A stretch of 40,935 nt of DNA from positions 1 through 40,935 of the forward strand of contig NZ_JASBRW010000047.1 in assembly GCF_030149235.1 (NCBI RefSeq), read 5' to 3'. The notes below the pieces were generated by a model. It worked only from the letters and a program-made list of their open reading frames with translations. It searched no databases and had not been told where the DNA came from. The stretch is from Maricaulis sp. GTDB lineage: Bacteria; Pseudomonadota; Alphaproteobacteria; Caulobacterales; Maricaulaceae. The translations under genes and the position numbers were made by a program. How positions within the stretch are numbered: position 1 is the first letter of the stretch; each line of letters begins with the position of its first letter. Shown here one piece after another: positions 8,156-15,125 of the stretch.

Positions 8156-8881
8156 ATGATCATGCCCATGCGACTGATCGCTTTCATACTTCTCCTGCTC
8201 GGCCTGTCTGCCCCGGCAGCAGCCCAGGTCGGCACGCCGGCCTATATCGAGCATGTCGCCCGTTGCGAGGCGGGGGAGGGGTATGCCTGTGCCTATGCGG
8301 CCCAGCTCGGTCAGCGCGGTGACCAGACGTTTTGGCTCTCCGACGAACAGGTGCGTTTGCGTATCTTGGGCTGCCGCTTTGGTCAGGACGGGTCGTGCTG
8401 GAAGTTCGAGCGGATCGGCCGACCCAACCCTTACGCCCCCATGCGCAATGACCGCGGGGCTTTCCTGCCCATGGTGCGCGAGGGCTGCCGTAACGGATCG
8501 GACATGGCCTGTTTCCAGGCGGCGCGGGAATTGTTTGATCGAAATGGTCCCGGAGATCTGGCGGAGGCGCTGGAGCATGGTGAGCTGGGCTGTGTGCGCG
8601 GTTTTTCCGATGCCTGTGCCGTCTGGACGGATGTCCTCGTAGCGACCGGCGGCGATGCCGCGCCGGCACGGGCCGAGGCCTGCTTTGGCAATCGCCCGGG
8701 CTATCTGCCCAAGGCGCCCTATTGCGAGGCAGGCTGTGAGGCCGGGGATCGCGAGGCCTGCCTGACCCTGGCCACCATGCTGGAACGCGGCCGCGACGGG
8801 GCGCTGCATCTGCATCGTGACACCCGCCGGGCCCGGCAATTGCGCACTCTGGCGGGGACTTTGGCCGGCGCAGCCGATTAG
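8156..8881 (+). CDS. Secreted Cys-rich Sel1-like repeat protein
   Basis: 241 aa; an ATG at 8168 (MRLIAF) is an equally good start, since neither has a clear ribosome binding site. A signal peptide ends at about residue 24 (SAPAAAQ). The mature part contains several segments of the form C-x(4-7)-G-x(3)-AC, for example CEAGEGYACAYA, CRNGSDMACFQAA, CVRGFSDACAVW and CEAGDREACLTLA. This spacing resembles Sel1-like repeats with paired cysteines, as in Helicobacter Hcp proteins, where disulfides staple helical hairpins. The role is unknown; a periplasmic protein-binding scaffold is a guess. Its stop codon overlaps that of the convergent next gene by four bases. Confidence 0.7.
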   Translation: MIMPMRLIAFILLLLGLSAPAAAQVGTPAYIEHVARCEAGEGYACAYAAQLGQRGDQTFWLSDEQVRLRILGCRFGQDGSCWKFERIGRPNPYAPMRNDRGAFLPMVREGCRNGSDMACFQAARELFDRNGPGDLAEALEHGELGCVRGFSDACAVWTDVLVATGGDAAPARAEACFGNRPGYLPKAPYCEAGCEAGDREACLTLATMLERGRDGALHLHRDTRRARQLRTLAGTLAGAAD

Positions 8882-9384
8882 GCCGGCGCCGTCAGGCCTT
8901 TCCAGGCCAGAACCACCAGCCAATGCAGAATGACCGCCGGCCAGATTGATCCGGTCAGGCGGTAGAGAAGTGTGCAGGTCGCACCGAGCGCCCCGGTGAT
9001 CATCAAAAAGCGCCAGTCCAGGAAGATGTCCTGCGCCATGGGCAGGCCGAGCCAGACCTGGGCCGGGTGCCAGAGGATGAAGGCGACCAGGGCGGCGGCA
9101 GCGCGTATGGAGCTGGTCCGTCCCGCCAGCCCCGCGCGGAAGACCAGCTCCTCAGCCAGCGACGGCACGACGAATGTCACCCCGGCGACAATCGCGAATG
9201 ACGGCCATTCAACTGCCCAAGCGACCTTGAAGAGGTCAGACCAAAGTCCGACATATCCGGCCACGACAAGAAAGAGTGCCGTAATCATAAGGGATTGCCA
9301 GTAATGGCGCAGTTTTGCAGGAGGGCGGAGTACGCCTGCTGCATGTGCGAAAAGGCTTGACGCAGTGCCGCATCTTCTCAACAT
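8878..9384 (-). CDS. CPBP family intramembrane metalloprotease
   Basis: 168 aa with several hydrophobic segments. The diagnostic CPBP (CAAX protease and bacteriocin-processing, Rce1-like) motifs are present: EELVFR at about 79-84, FILWHPAQ at about 102-109, and a final HW in VILHWLVV near 154. In the family these Glu and His residues form the active site within the membrane. The substrate is unknown. The start is uncertain: no ribosome binding site precedes 9384, and the first about 30 residues are not membrane-like, so a start at about residue 33 is possible. It is divergent from the thiolase with only 57 bp between the annotated starts. Confidence 0.8.
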   Translation of the reverse strand: MLRRCGTASSLFAHAAGVLRPPAKLRHYWQSLMITALFLVVAGYVGLWSDLFKVAWAVEWPSFAIVAGVTFVVPSLAEELVFRAGLAGRTSSIRAAAALVAFILWHPAQVWLGLPMAQDIFLDWRFLMITGALGATCTLLYRLTGSIWPAVILHWLVVLAWKGLTAPA

Positions 9385-9441
9385 GCGCGCAGACTAAAAC
9401 CGTTCGGCATCCCGCCCCAAGTCTTTGCAAGGAGATTTCAC

Positions 9442-10629
9442 ATGAGCGCAATGGACGATCCGGTCGTCATCGTCGGCATGGCCCGCACCCCGATGGGTGG
9501 CCTGCTGGGTGAACTGGCCAGCGAATCCGCGAATGAACTCGGTGCCGTAGCGGTGAAGGCCGCGATGGAAGAAGCCGGTGTGGCGGGCGAAGACGTTGAC
9601 CAGATTGTCATGGGCAATGTGCTCATGGCTGGTCAGGGCCAGGCCCCGGGGCGCCAGGCGGCGATCAAGGCCGGTCTGCCCAAGTCCGTTGAAGCCACTA
9701 CGCTGAACAAGATGTGTGGCTCCGGCATGCAGGCGGCGATCATGGGCCGGGCCTCGATCATGGCCGGCGATGCCGACATCATCATTGCCGGCGGTATGGA
9801 GAGCATGACCAATGCTCCGCACATGCTGCCGAGCCATCGCGGCGGCTTCAAATACGGCCATGACACTGTCAAGGACCACATGGCCCAGGACGGCCTGGAA
9901 GATGCCTATGAAGGCGGCCCGATGGGCAATTTCGCTGACATGATCGCGAAGGAACATCAGTTCACCCGCGAGCAGCAGGACGCCTATGCGCTGGAAACCC
10001 TGGCTCGCGCCCAGCGCGCTGCGGAAGAGGGCGACTTTTCCCGCGAAATCACCCCGGTGACGATCAAGACCCGCAAGGGCGAGATCACCGTCGACACCGA
10101 CGAATTGCCGCGCAAGGCGATGCCGGAGAAAATCCCGTCCCTGCGCCCGGCCTTCAACAAGGACGGTACCGTCACCGCCGCCAACGCCTCGGCGATCTCG
10201 GATGGTGCTGCTGCCCTGGTCTTGATGCGTTCGTCGGAAGCGGAGCGCCGTGGCCTCAAGCCGCTGGCCAAGATCGTTGCCACCGCGGCCCACGCTCACG
10301 AGCCTGCATACTTCACCACCGCCCCGGTTCCCGCCATGCGCAAGGTTCTCGAGCGCGCGGGCTGGACGACCGATGATGTCGATCTGTGGGAGATCAACGA
10401 AGCCTTCGCGGTCGTGCCGATGATCGCCATGAAAGAGCTCGGCATTTCCCACGACAAGGTCAACGTCAATGGCGGGGCCTGTGCGCTGGGCCACCCGATC
10501 GGCGCGTCCGGTGCCCGCATCATGGTGACCTTGCTCTCCGCGCTGGAAAAGCATGGCAAGAACAAGGGCGTTGCTTCTCTCTGCATCGGCGGCGGCGAAG
10601 CTACGGCGATTGCTGTCGAGCGTATGTAG
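9442..10629 (+). CDS. Acetyl-CoA acetyltransferase (thiolase)
   Basis: 395 aa, the normal thiolase length. It catalyses thiolytic cleavage of 3-oxoacyl-CoA or the reverse condensation of two acetyl-CoA. The nucleophile Cys92 lies in NKMCGSGMQ, the catalytic His351 in GGACALGHPIGASG and the second Cys381 in SLCIGGGEA; NEAFA is also present. The ribosome binding site AAGGAG is 7 bases before the ATG. The sequence alone does not separate a biosynthetic enzyme (phaA/atoB type) from a degradative one. It is monocistronic, with a good terminator after it and no other beta-oxidation genes adjacent. Confidence 0.93.
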   Translation: MSAMDDPVVIVGMARTPMGGLLGELASESANELGAVAVKAAMEEAGVAGEDVDQIVMGNVLMAGQGQAPGRQAAIKAGLPKSVEATTLNKMCGSGMQAAIMGRASIMAGDADIIIAGGMESMTNAPHMLPSHRGGFKYGHDTVKDHMAQDGLEDAYEGGPMGNFADMIAKEHQFTREQQDAYALETLARAQRAAEEGDFSREITPVTIKTRKGEITVDTDELPRKAMPEKIPSLRPAFNKDGTVTAANASAISDGAAALVLMRSSEAERRGLKPLAKIVATAAHAHEPAYFTTAPVPAMRKVLERAGWTTDDVDLWEINEAFAVVPMIAMKELGISHDKVNVNGGACALGHPIGASGARIMVTLLSALEKHGKNKGVASLCIGGGEATAIAVERM

Positions 10630-10660
10630 CAAGCGACCTCAGCTCCGATGAGATGATAGA

Positions 10661-10688
10661 GGGCGGTGCCGATGGTGCCGCCCTTTTT
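10661..10688 (+). terminator. Rho-independent terminator of the thiolase gene
   Basis: A 10-bp stem with two wobble pairs (GGGCGGTGCC with GGTGCCGCCC) and a GAT loop is followed at once by five T residues. It lies 32 bases after the thiolase stop and just before the stop of the convergent peptidase gene. Confidence 0.85.
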
Positions 10689-10694
10689 CTCGCT

Positions 10695-12083
10695 CTAGCG
10701 GGGATCGAGATCGGCCAGTATCGCCGCGATTGCTGCCGCATGCCCCGCCACGGGCGAGTCTTCCGGGAAGGGGTGGATCGCTATATCAGGTTCAAGTCCG
10801 CGCGCTTCATGGGCGGTTCCGGATGTGTCCTCGAACCTCTCATTGGACAATTCCAGATACCAGCCATTGGGCAAGGGCTTGGCGAGCGGGGTGGAAAAGG
10901 CGCCGCGCGTCGTCGCGCCAACCTGGGTGACGTGCTCAAGCTGGCGCAGCATCATTGTCGTGATCTCGCCGCAGGACACGGTGACATCGCTCGTGAGCAC
11001 GTAAACCGGGCCGGTAAAGCGCGGACCTTCGGCGGGCTCAATCGTGTAGCGGGCGACCGGTTCCGGTTCATTGCCGACGCTGACGGCATATCCAAGAAAC
11101 GGTGCGTCCGTGAAGCGCGAGGCGATGGACCGGCAAACCGCATCATAGCCGCCGCGATTATTGGATAGGTCGAGAATGACGGCGTCCATTCCCTCGAACT
11201 GTGTGAGGGCCTCGTCCATGATGGTGTCGAGAGCCGCGAGCTCGGCAGCGGCCCATTGTGGCGTGCCAGCTTCAAACTCGGTTACGAACCCGCCCATGGT
11301 GAAAAATTGCAGATAGCCAACCCGGTCATCGATCGTTCCGGTTATGATGCGGTCATTGGCGATATGCTGTGCGTCCTCGTCGAGGACATCCGTGACTGTT
11401 TGCTGGATCAGGCCGATAAGCCACGGCGTTTCCCCAAGTGTGGCGTCAATGCGGGGCAGGGTGTCGCCAAGGCCGAACTGGGCCCGTCGGCGCTCGCCGT
11501 CAATTTGGGCAATCAGCTTGGTGTGGCTGTCGCCCAGGGGGGCGATCATGCCGGCCAGCAGATCAAATAGCTCGGCCTCGCTCATGTCGCCTCTGAGCTG
11601 GCGGCGTGCCGTGCCGACCTGGGCCGGCCAGTCGACACCGCGGGCGTCAAAGAAGGCGTAATGCCGTTCGAACACCGATACGAAGACGTCGAAGACGGCC
11701 TGCGGCGAGGTGTCGAGGTTCGCAGTACAGTGCGCTGGCAGCGCGTCGAGGCGCTCGAAGCGGGCATGACCATCGCCGGGTAGGTACTGGAAGCGCGCCG
11801 TGTCGGCGCTGATGGCCGTGAAATAGCGGTACTCGATCTGCCCCATCAGGGTCGGGCCGTCAGTCGGGCTGGGATAGCAGGCGGCCGGCGTGTCCTGCCA
11901 GCGGGTAATCCCGTCCTCGTCGATCTCGAGGATCCAGCCGCTTTCGTGTGATCGCCACACGCCCTGCGCCGCGGCCAGAACGCTGTCCTCGCCGAGAATG
12001 TCTTGGCGAACCGGTTCAGCCGCACACGCACTGGCGCTGGTAACCAGCGTGAGGAGGGCAGGGATCAGAAAACGGCGACGCAT
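10695..12083 (-). CDS. Secreted S41-family peptidase
   Basis: 462 aa from the chosen start (MRRRFLIPAL), which has GGAG 8 bases upstream. An ATG 30 bp further up is rejected because it lies inside a palindromic operator. An N-terminal signal peptide ends near SASACAAE; the cysteine there is not in a standard lipobox. The C-terminal half shows the S41 (tail-specific/C-terminal processing protease) fold: VILDLSNNRGGYDAV at about 302-316 and the nucleophile region TSDVTVSCGE at about 364-373, with Ser370 the likely catalytic residue. No PDZ domain is evident, which points to the Tricorn/IRBP-like rather than the CtpA-like subgroup. The TetR gene immediately upstream probably controls it. Confidence 0.8.
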   Translation of the reverse strand: MRRRFLIPALLTLVTSASACAAEPVRQDILGEDSVLAAAQGVWRSHESGWILEIDEDGITRWQDTPAACYPSPTDGPTLMGQIEYRYFTAISADTARFQYLPGDGHARFERLDALPAHCTANLDTSPQAVFDVFVSVFERHYAFFDARGVDWPAQVGTARRQLRGDMSEAELFDLLAGMIAPLGDSHTKLIAQIDGERRRAQFGLGDTLPRIDATLGETPWLIGLIQQTVTDVLDEDAQHIANDRIITGTIDDRVGYLQFFTMGGFVTEFEAGTPQWAAAELAALDTIMDEALTQFEGMDAVILDLSNNRGGYDAVCRSIASRFTDAPFLGYAVSVGNEPEPVARYTIEPAEGPRFTGPVYVLTSDVTVSCGEITTMMLRQLEHVTQVGATTRGAFSTPLAKPLPNGWYLELSNERFEDTSGTAHEARGLEPDIAIHPFPEDSPVAGHAAAIAAILADLDPR

Positions 12084-12100
12084 GGGTGAAGCTCCAAAAA

Positions 12101-12112
12101 TGACCGCGGTCA
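12101..12112. promoter_or_regulatory. Palindromic operator, probable TetR site
   Basis: TGACCGCGGTCA is a perfect 12-bp palindrome in the 45-bp gap between the tetR stop and the S41 peptidase start. The form TGACC...GGTCA is common for TetR-family operators. It overlaps where the peptidase promoter or leader would be, so repression by the adjacent TetR protein is the simplest reading. Confidence 0.6.
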
Positions 12113-12128
12113 CCTTTATGGTCTCGCG

Positions 12129-12710
12129 TCAGGAATGGCAAGCGCCAATCGTGCCGAGCAGGGTTTGCAGCCGCTGCCGCATACGATCTGGGGCATCGTC
12201 CAGCTGGTCGGTAACCATCGCCTCCCGCCAGGTGCCGGTGGCCAGGGCCAGGATGAGGTCGGCGAGGTGTCTGGGGTCGGGGGCTTGTGCTGGCAGGTTG
12301 GCGCTGCGCAGCAAAGCCTCAATCCGGTCGGCGACTTGGCGATCGGTGTCCTGTTCGACAACGCGCAGGCTTTGCGACCGCGGCGCCTCGATATTCTTGG
12401 CGCGCCACATCTCGGGATATTGCCGGGTCAGACGCCCGATGCCCATGGTCAGTTCGAGCAGGCTGTCGATCAGCTCGCCCTGAGGTAACTGCGCTGCGAG
12501 ATAGTCGGCGATCAAGGCGTCATACCAGGCCGCGAGGATATCGGCCTTTGTTGGAAAGTGGTTGAAGAATGTGCCCTTGGCGATGCCAGCGGCGCGGGTG
12601 ATATCGGTGACGCTGACCGTGTCATAGCCATCGCGTTCAATCAGGCGCAGGGCGGCGTCATAAATCGCCTGCCGGACCGCCTGTTTCTTTTCTTCGCGCC
12701 GTCCGGCCAA
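12129..12710 (-). CDS. TetR/AcrR family transcriptional regulator
   Basis: 193 aa. The TetR_N helix-turn-helix spans about residues 10-56 (ALRLIERDGYDTVSVTDITR, then AAGIAKGTFFNHFPTKADIL), with the typical F-NHF recognition helix. The remainder is an all-helical ligand-binding domain with no identifiable ligand. The gene sits 46 bp upstream of the secreted S41 peptidase on the same strand, with a perfect palindrome between them, and 14 bp downstream of the Lrp-type gene. It probably represses the peptidase. Confidence 0.9.
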   Translation of the reverse strand: MAGRREEKKQAVRQAIYDAALRLIERDGYDTVSVTDITRAAGIAKGTFFNHFPTKADILAAWYDALIADYLAAQLPQGELIDSLLELTMGIGRLTRQYPEMWRAKNIEAPRSQSLRVVEQDTDRQVADRIEALLRSANLPAQAPDPRHLADLILALATGTWREAMVTDQLDDAPDRMRQRLQTLLGTIGACHS

Positions 12711-12723
12711 GCCGTTTCTCCCG

Positions 12724-13203
12724 CTAGCCCTCGATATGACCCAGGGGCAGGCCGGTGCTGTCCTTGACGTTACGAATCTGCACGGAGGTGCGGAAATCGC
12801 CGACCACGTCCAGCGGGATGAGCTTGTCGGAGACGAAGTCGTTATAGGCGTCGATATCCGGCATCACGACCTTGAGTAGATAGTCGGACGGGCCGGTCAT
12901 GGTGACGGCCTCGGTGACCTCCGGGAAGCTCTGGATCGCGGCTTCGAATTTCTCGAAATTGGCCTTGCGCGCCGGTGAGATTTTCACCTCGATATAGGCG
13001 GTGAACATCAGGCCAAGCGTGCGGCGATCGAGCTGAACCGTGCGGCGACGGACAATGCCCTCGGTCTCCAGCCGGCGGATGCGGCGCCAGCAGGGCGAGG
13101 GAGTGAGGCCGACAATCTCGGCAATATCGGCTACGGAGCGGCCTGCATCTTCCTGCAGCGCTTCAAGAATGCGGACGTCTACGGAATCAAGGTCGGCGAT
13201 CAT
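12724..13203 (-). CDS. Lrp/AsnC family transcriptional regulator
   Basis: 159 aa from MIADLDSVD. An in-frame ATG 39 bp upstream adds an Arg/Lys-rich stretch (MHKFRRKRGFRAK) outside the family's usual start. The AsnC-type winged helix is at about residues 4-62 (LDSVDVRILEALQEDAGRSV ... GLTPSPCWRRIRRLETEGIV), followed by the RAM effector domain with VTMTGPSDYLLKV. These proteins sense amino acids and form octamers that wrap DNA. BkdR of Pseudomonas is an Lrp homologue that activates the branched-chain keto acid dehydrogenase operon, and such an operon lies 0.7 kb away here. A duplicated element occurs upstream of this gene and upstream of that operon, which suggests auto- and cross-regulation. 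Confidence 0.93.
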   Translation of the reverse strand: MIADLDSVDVRILEALQEDAGRSVADIAEIVGLTPSPCWRRIRRLETEGIVRRRTVQLDRRTLGLMFTAYIEVKISPARKANFEKFEAAIQSFPEVTEAVTMTGPSDYLLKVVMPDIDAYNDFVSDKLIPLDVVGDFRTSVQIRNVKDSTGLPLGHIEG

Positions 13204-13260
13204 TTTTGCCCGAAACCCCCGTTTTCGGCGAAATTTGTGCAACGCGGAGCGTTATCGATG

Positions 13261-13282
13261 GCGCATATGGCACATTGATCCA
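13261..13282. repeat. Core of duplicated regulatory element, copy 1 (lrp side)
   Basis: A 22-bp sequence containing ATGGCACATTGATCCA recurs at 13769-13790 with a single mismatch. It lies 58 bp upstream of the lrp-type ATG. Flanking blocks also match at the same offset of 508 bp: TTTTTGC at 13203-13209, GCGAAATT at 13228-13235 and CAAGGC at 13291-13296. The two regions are therefore related over about 100 bp, not only at the core. Confidence 0.8.
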
Positions 13283-13316
13283 AGGTCAGGCAAGGCTCGT
13301 GTTGGGAGGAGTAGCT

Positions 13317-13607
13317 CTAGCCGCCACCACAGTCGCCGCCGCCGCCCCCAAAATCTCCGCCGCCATCGATGAAGCCGCCGCCTCCGCTGCCATCGCCTTT
13401 GCCCGAGCCGGGATTGCCGCCGATGAAGGCGCCGAACAGGCCGAAGCTCGCCGCAATGACCAGGACGAAAGGCTGAGCGGCCAGGCTCATCAGGATCGGC
13501 AGTGGGTTGCGGTCGGCCACGAAGTAGATGAACAGGCCGAAGAAAACCGGAATGACAAGCACCCCGATGGCACCGCCGATCAGCGCGCCGACTGGCTTTT
13601 TGATCAT
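13317..13607 (-). CDS. Small membrane protein with Gly-rich tail
   Basis: 96 aa, family not recognised. Two hydrophobic segments are visible, at about residues 6-30 (ALIGGAIGVLVIPVFFGLFI) and 38-64. The last 30 residues are almost only Gly, Asp and Ser (GGGGFIDGGGDFGGGGGDCG), like the tails of some TPM-domain and other surface proteins, and include a single Cys near the end. It lies between two copies of the duplicated regulatory element and is transcribed toward the lrp-type gene. A GGGGA motif precedes the ATG at a long spacing. It is probably real, with unknown function. Confidence 0.55.
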   Translation of the reverse strand: MIKKPVGALIGGAIGVLVIPVFFGLFIYFVADRNPLPILMSLAAQPFVLVIAASFGLFGAFIGGNPGSGKGDGSGGGGFIDGGGDFGGGGGDCGGG

Positions 13608-13760
13608 GATTTCGATCCCCGGATTTCGAGGCGATAACTAACCCCGCTTCGTTCTGTGAGCGCAACCATTTGGGTTGTGCGGTCTGGAATGGCCCCTGGG
13701 TGGCGACGAATTTTTGCGGCAAACATCCTTTGGTCGCGAAATTCATCCGGATTGCTGCAG

Positions 13761-13776
13761 ATTTGCACGCGCAAAT
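13761..13776. promoter_or_regulatory. Inverted repeat overlapping element copy 2
   Basis: ATTTGC and GCAAAT are perfect inverted 6-mers separated by ACGC. They overlap the left end of the 22-bp core at 13769-13790. AT-flanked dyads of this size are typical half-sites for Lrp/AsnC proteins. The other copy does not preserve this dyad. Confidence 0.4.
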
Positions 13777-13790
13777 GGCACATTGATCCA
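13769..13790. repeat. Core of duplicated regulatory element, copy 2 (bkd side)
   Basis: This is the second copy of the 22-bp core, one mismatch from 13261-13282 and in the same orientation. It lies 103 bp upstream of the E1alpha ATG and 160 bp upstream of the small Gly-rich membrane gene on the other strand. The flanking matches in the same register are TTTTTGC at 13711-13717, GCGAAATT at 13736-13743 and CAAGGC at 13799-13804. Confidence 0.8.
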
Positions 13791-13893
13791 GCGCTGGACA
13801 AGGCCCTGCCATCCGCGTTAGACGCCCCTCGCGCAACCGGCATTCCCCGGGGCGCATATCCAGGCAGTTCCGCCGCAGTCATTGCGAGAGCCC

Positions 13894-15123
13894 ATGACGC
13901 AGACCGATCCCCGCTTCCACGTTCCCGCGCCGCATGTGCGGCCCGGCGATACGCCCGACTTCTCCCATATCAAGGTTCCACCGGCCGGCGAAGCCAAGCG
14001 CCCCGAGCCCGATGTCGAGGCTCACGAGACGCGCGATCTGGCGACCTCTCTGGTGCGTGTCCTTGACCACAACCACCAGGCCGTGGGCGAGTGGGATCCG
14101 AAGCTGGACGCGGACGTGCTGCGCGAAGGTCTCAAGCACATGGTGCTGACGCGGGTCTATGACGACCGCATGCTCAAGCTGCAGCGCCAGGGCAAGATGA
14201 GCTTCTACATGAAGTCGACGGGCGAGGAGGCTGTTGCCGTCGCCGCCGCGATGGCGCTGGACAAGGGCGACATGGTCTTCCCCTCCTACCGCCAGCAGGG
14301 CATCCTGTTTGCCCGCGGTCGCGACATTGTCGACATGATGTGCCACTGCATCTCCAACAGCCGCGATAATCTCAAGGGCCGCCAGCTGCCGGTGCACTAC
14401 ACCTGGGCCGAGGGCAATTTCTTCTCCATCTCGGGCAATCTGACAACGCAATTCCCGCAGGCGGTCGGCTATGCCATGGCCTGCCAATACAAGGGTGAGA
14501 GCCAGATCGCGGCGAGCTGGATTGGAGAAGGTTCCACCGCCGAGGGCGATTTCCATGGGGCACTGGTCCTGGCCTCGACCTACAAGGCGCCGGTCATTCT
14601 CAATGTCGTCAATAACCAGTGGGCGATCTCGACCTTCCAGGGTATTGCCGGCGGTCAGGCGGAGACGTTTGCGCTCAAGGGCCAGGGCTACGGCCTCGCC
14701 ACGCTGCGCATCGACGGCAATGACTTCCTCGCGGTTTACGCGGCAACGCAATGGGCGGCCGAGCGCGCCCGTGCGGGCCTCGGTGCAACCGTGATCGAAA
14801 GCTATACCTATCGCGCCGACGCGCACTCTACCTCGGATGACCCGTCCGGCTATCGCCCGAAAGGCGAGGAAGCCAAATGGCCGCTGGGTGACCCGATCGA
14901 GCGCCTGAAGCAGCACCTGATTGGTCAGGGCGAGTGGGATGAGGAGCGTCACGCCGCCCTCGAGAAGGAACTCGATGAGCTCGTGATCAAATCCTACAAG
15001 GAAGCGGAAAGCTTCGGCACCCTGCATGACGGGCCCTTGTCGCCGGTCGAAAGCATTTTCGAAGATGTCTATGCCGAACCGGACTGGCGCCTGCGCCGCC
15101 AGCGTCAGGATCTGGGAGTTTAA
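13894..15123 (+). CDS. bkdA1: 2-oxoisovalerate dehydrogenase E1 component, alpha subunit
   Basis: 409 aa. With E1beta it forms the thiamine diphosphate-dependent E1 that decarboxylates the 2-oxoacids of Val, Leu and Ile. The ThDP-binding motif is clear: GEGSTAEGDFHGALVLAS ending in NNQWAIST. The phosphorylation-loop-like region YRADAHSTSDDPSGYRP is typical of the branched-chain rather than the pyruvate enzyme. The length also fits bacterial BCKDH E1alpha. The ATG at 13894 was preferred to a TTG four codons upstream. It is the first gene of a three-gene operon; E1beta starts two bases after its stop. Confidence 0.93.
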   Translation: MTQTDPRFHVPAPHVRPGDTPDFSHIKVPPAGEAKRPEPDVEAHETRDLATSLVRVLDHNHQAVGEWDPKLDADVLREGLKHMVLTRVYDDRMLKLQRQGKMSFYMKSTGEEAVAVAAAMALDKGDMVFPSYRQQGILFARGRDIVDMMCHCISNSRDNLKGRQLPVHYTWAEGNFFSISGNLTTQFPQAVGYAMACQYKGESQIAASWIGEGSTAEGDFHGALVLASTYKAPVILNVVNNQWAISTFQGIAGGQAETFALKGQGYGLATLRIDGNDFLAVYAATQWAAERARAGLGATVIESYTYRADAHSTSDDPSGYRPKGEEAKWPLGDPIERLKQHLIGQGEWDEERHAALEKELDELVIKSYKEAESFGTLHDGPLSPVESIFEDVYAEPDWRLRRQRQDLGV

Positions 15124-15125
15124 TC

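Noticed and set aside
13604-13882. 92-codon minus-strand reading frame upstream of the Gly-rich membrane gene
   Set aside because: No recognisable domain, no ribosome binding site, and it spans the duplicated regulatory element; more likely non-coding.
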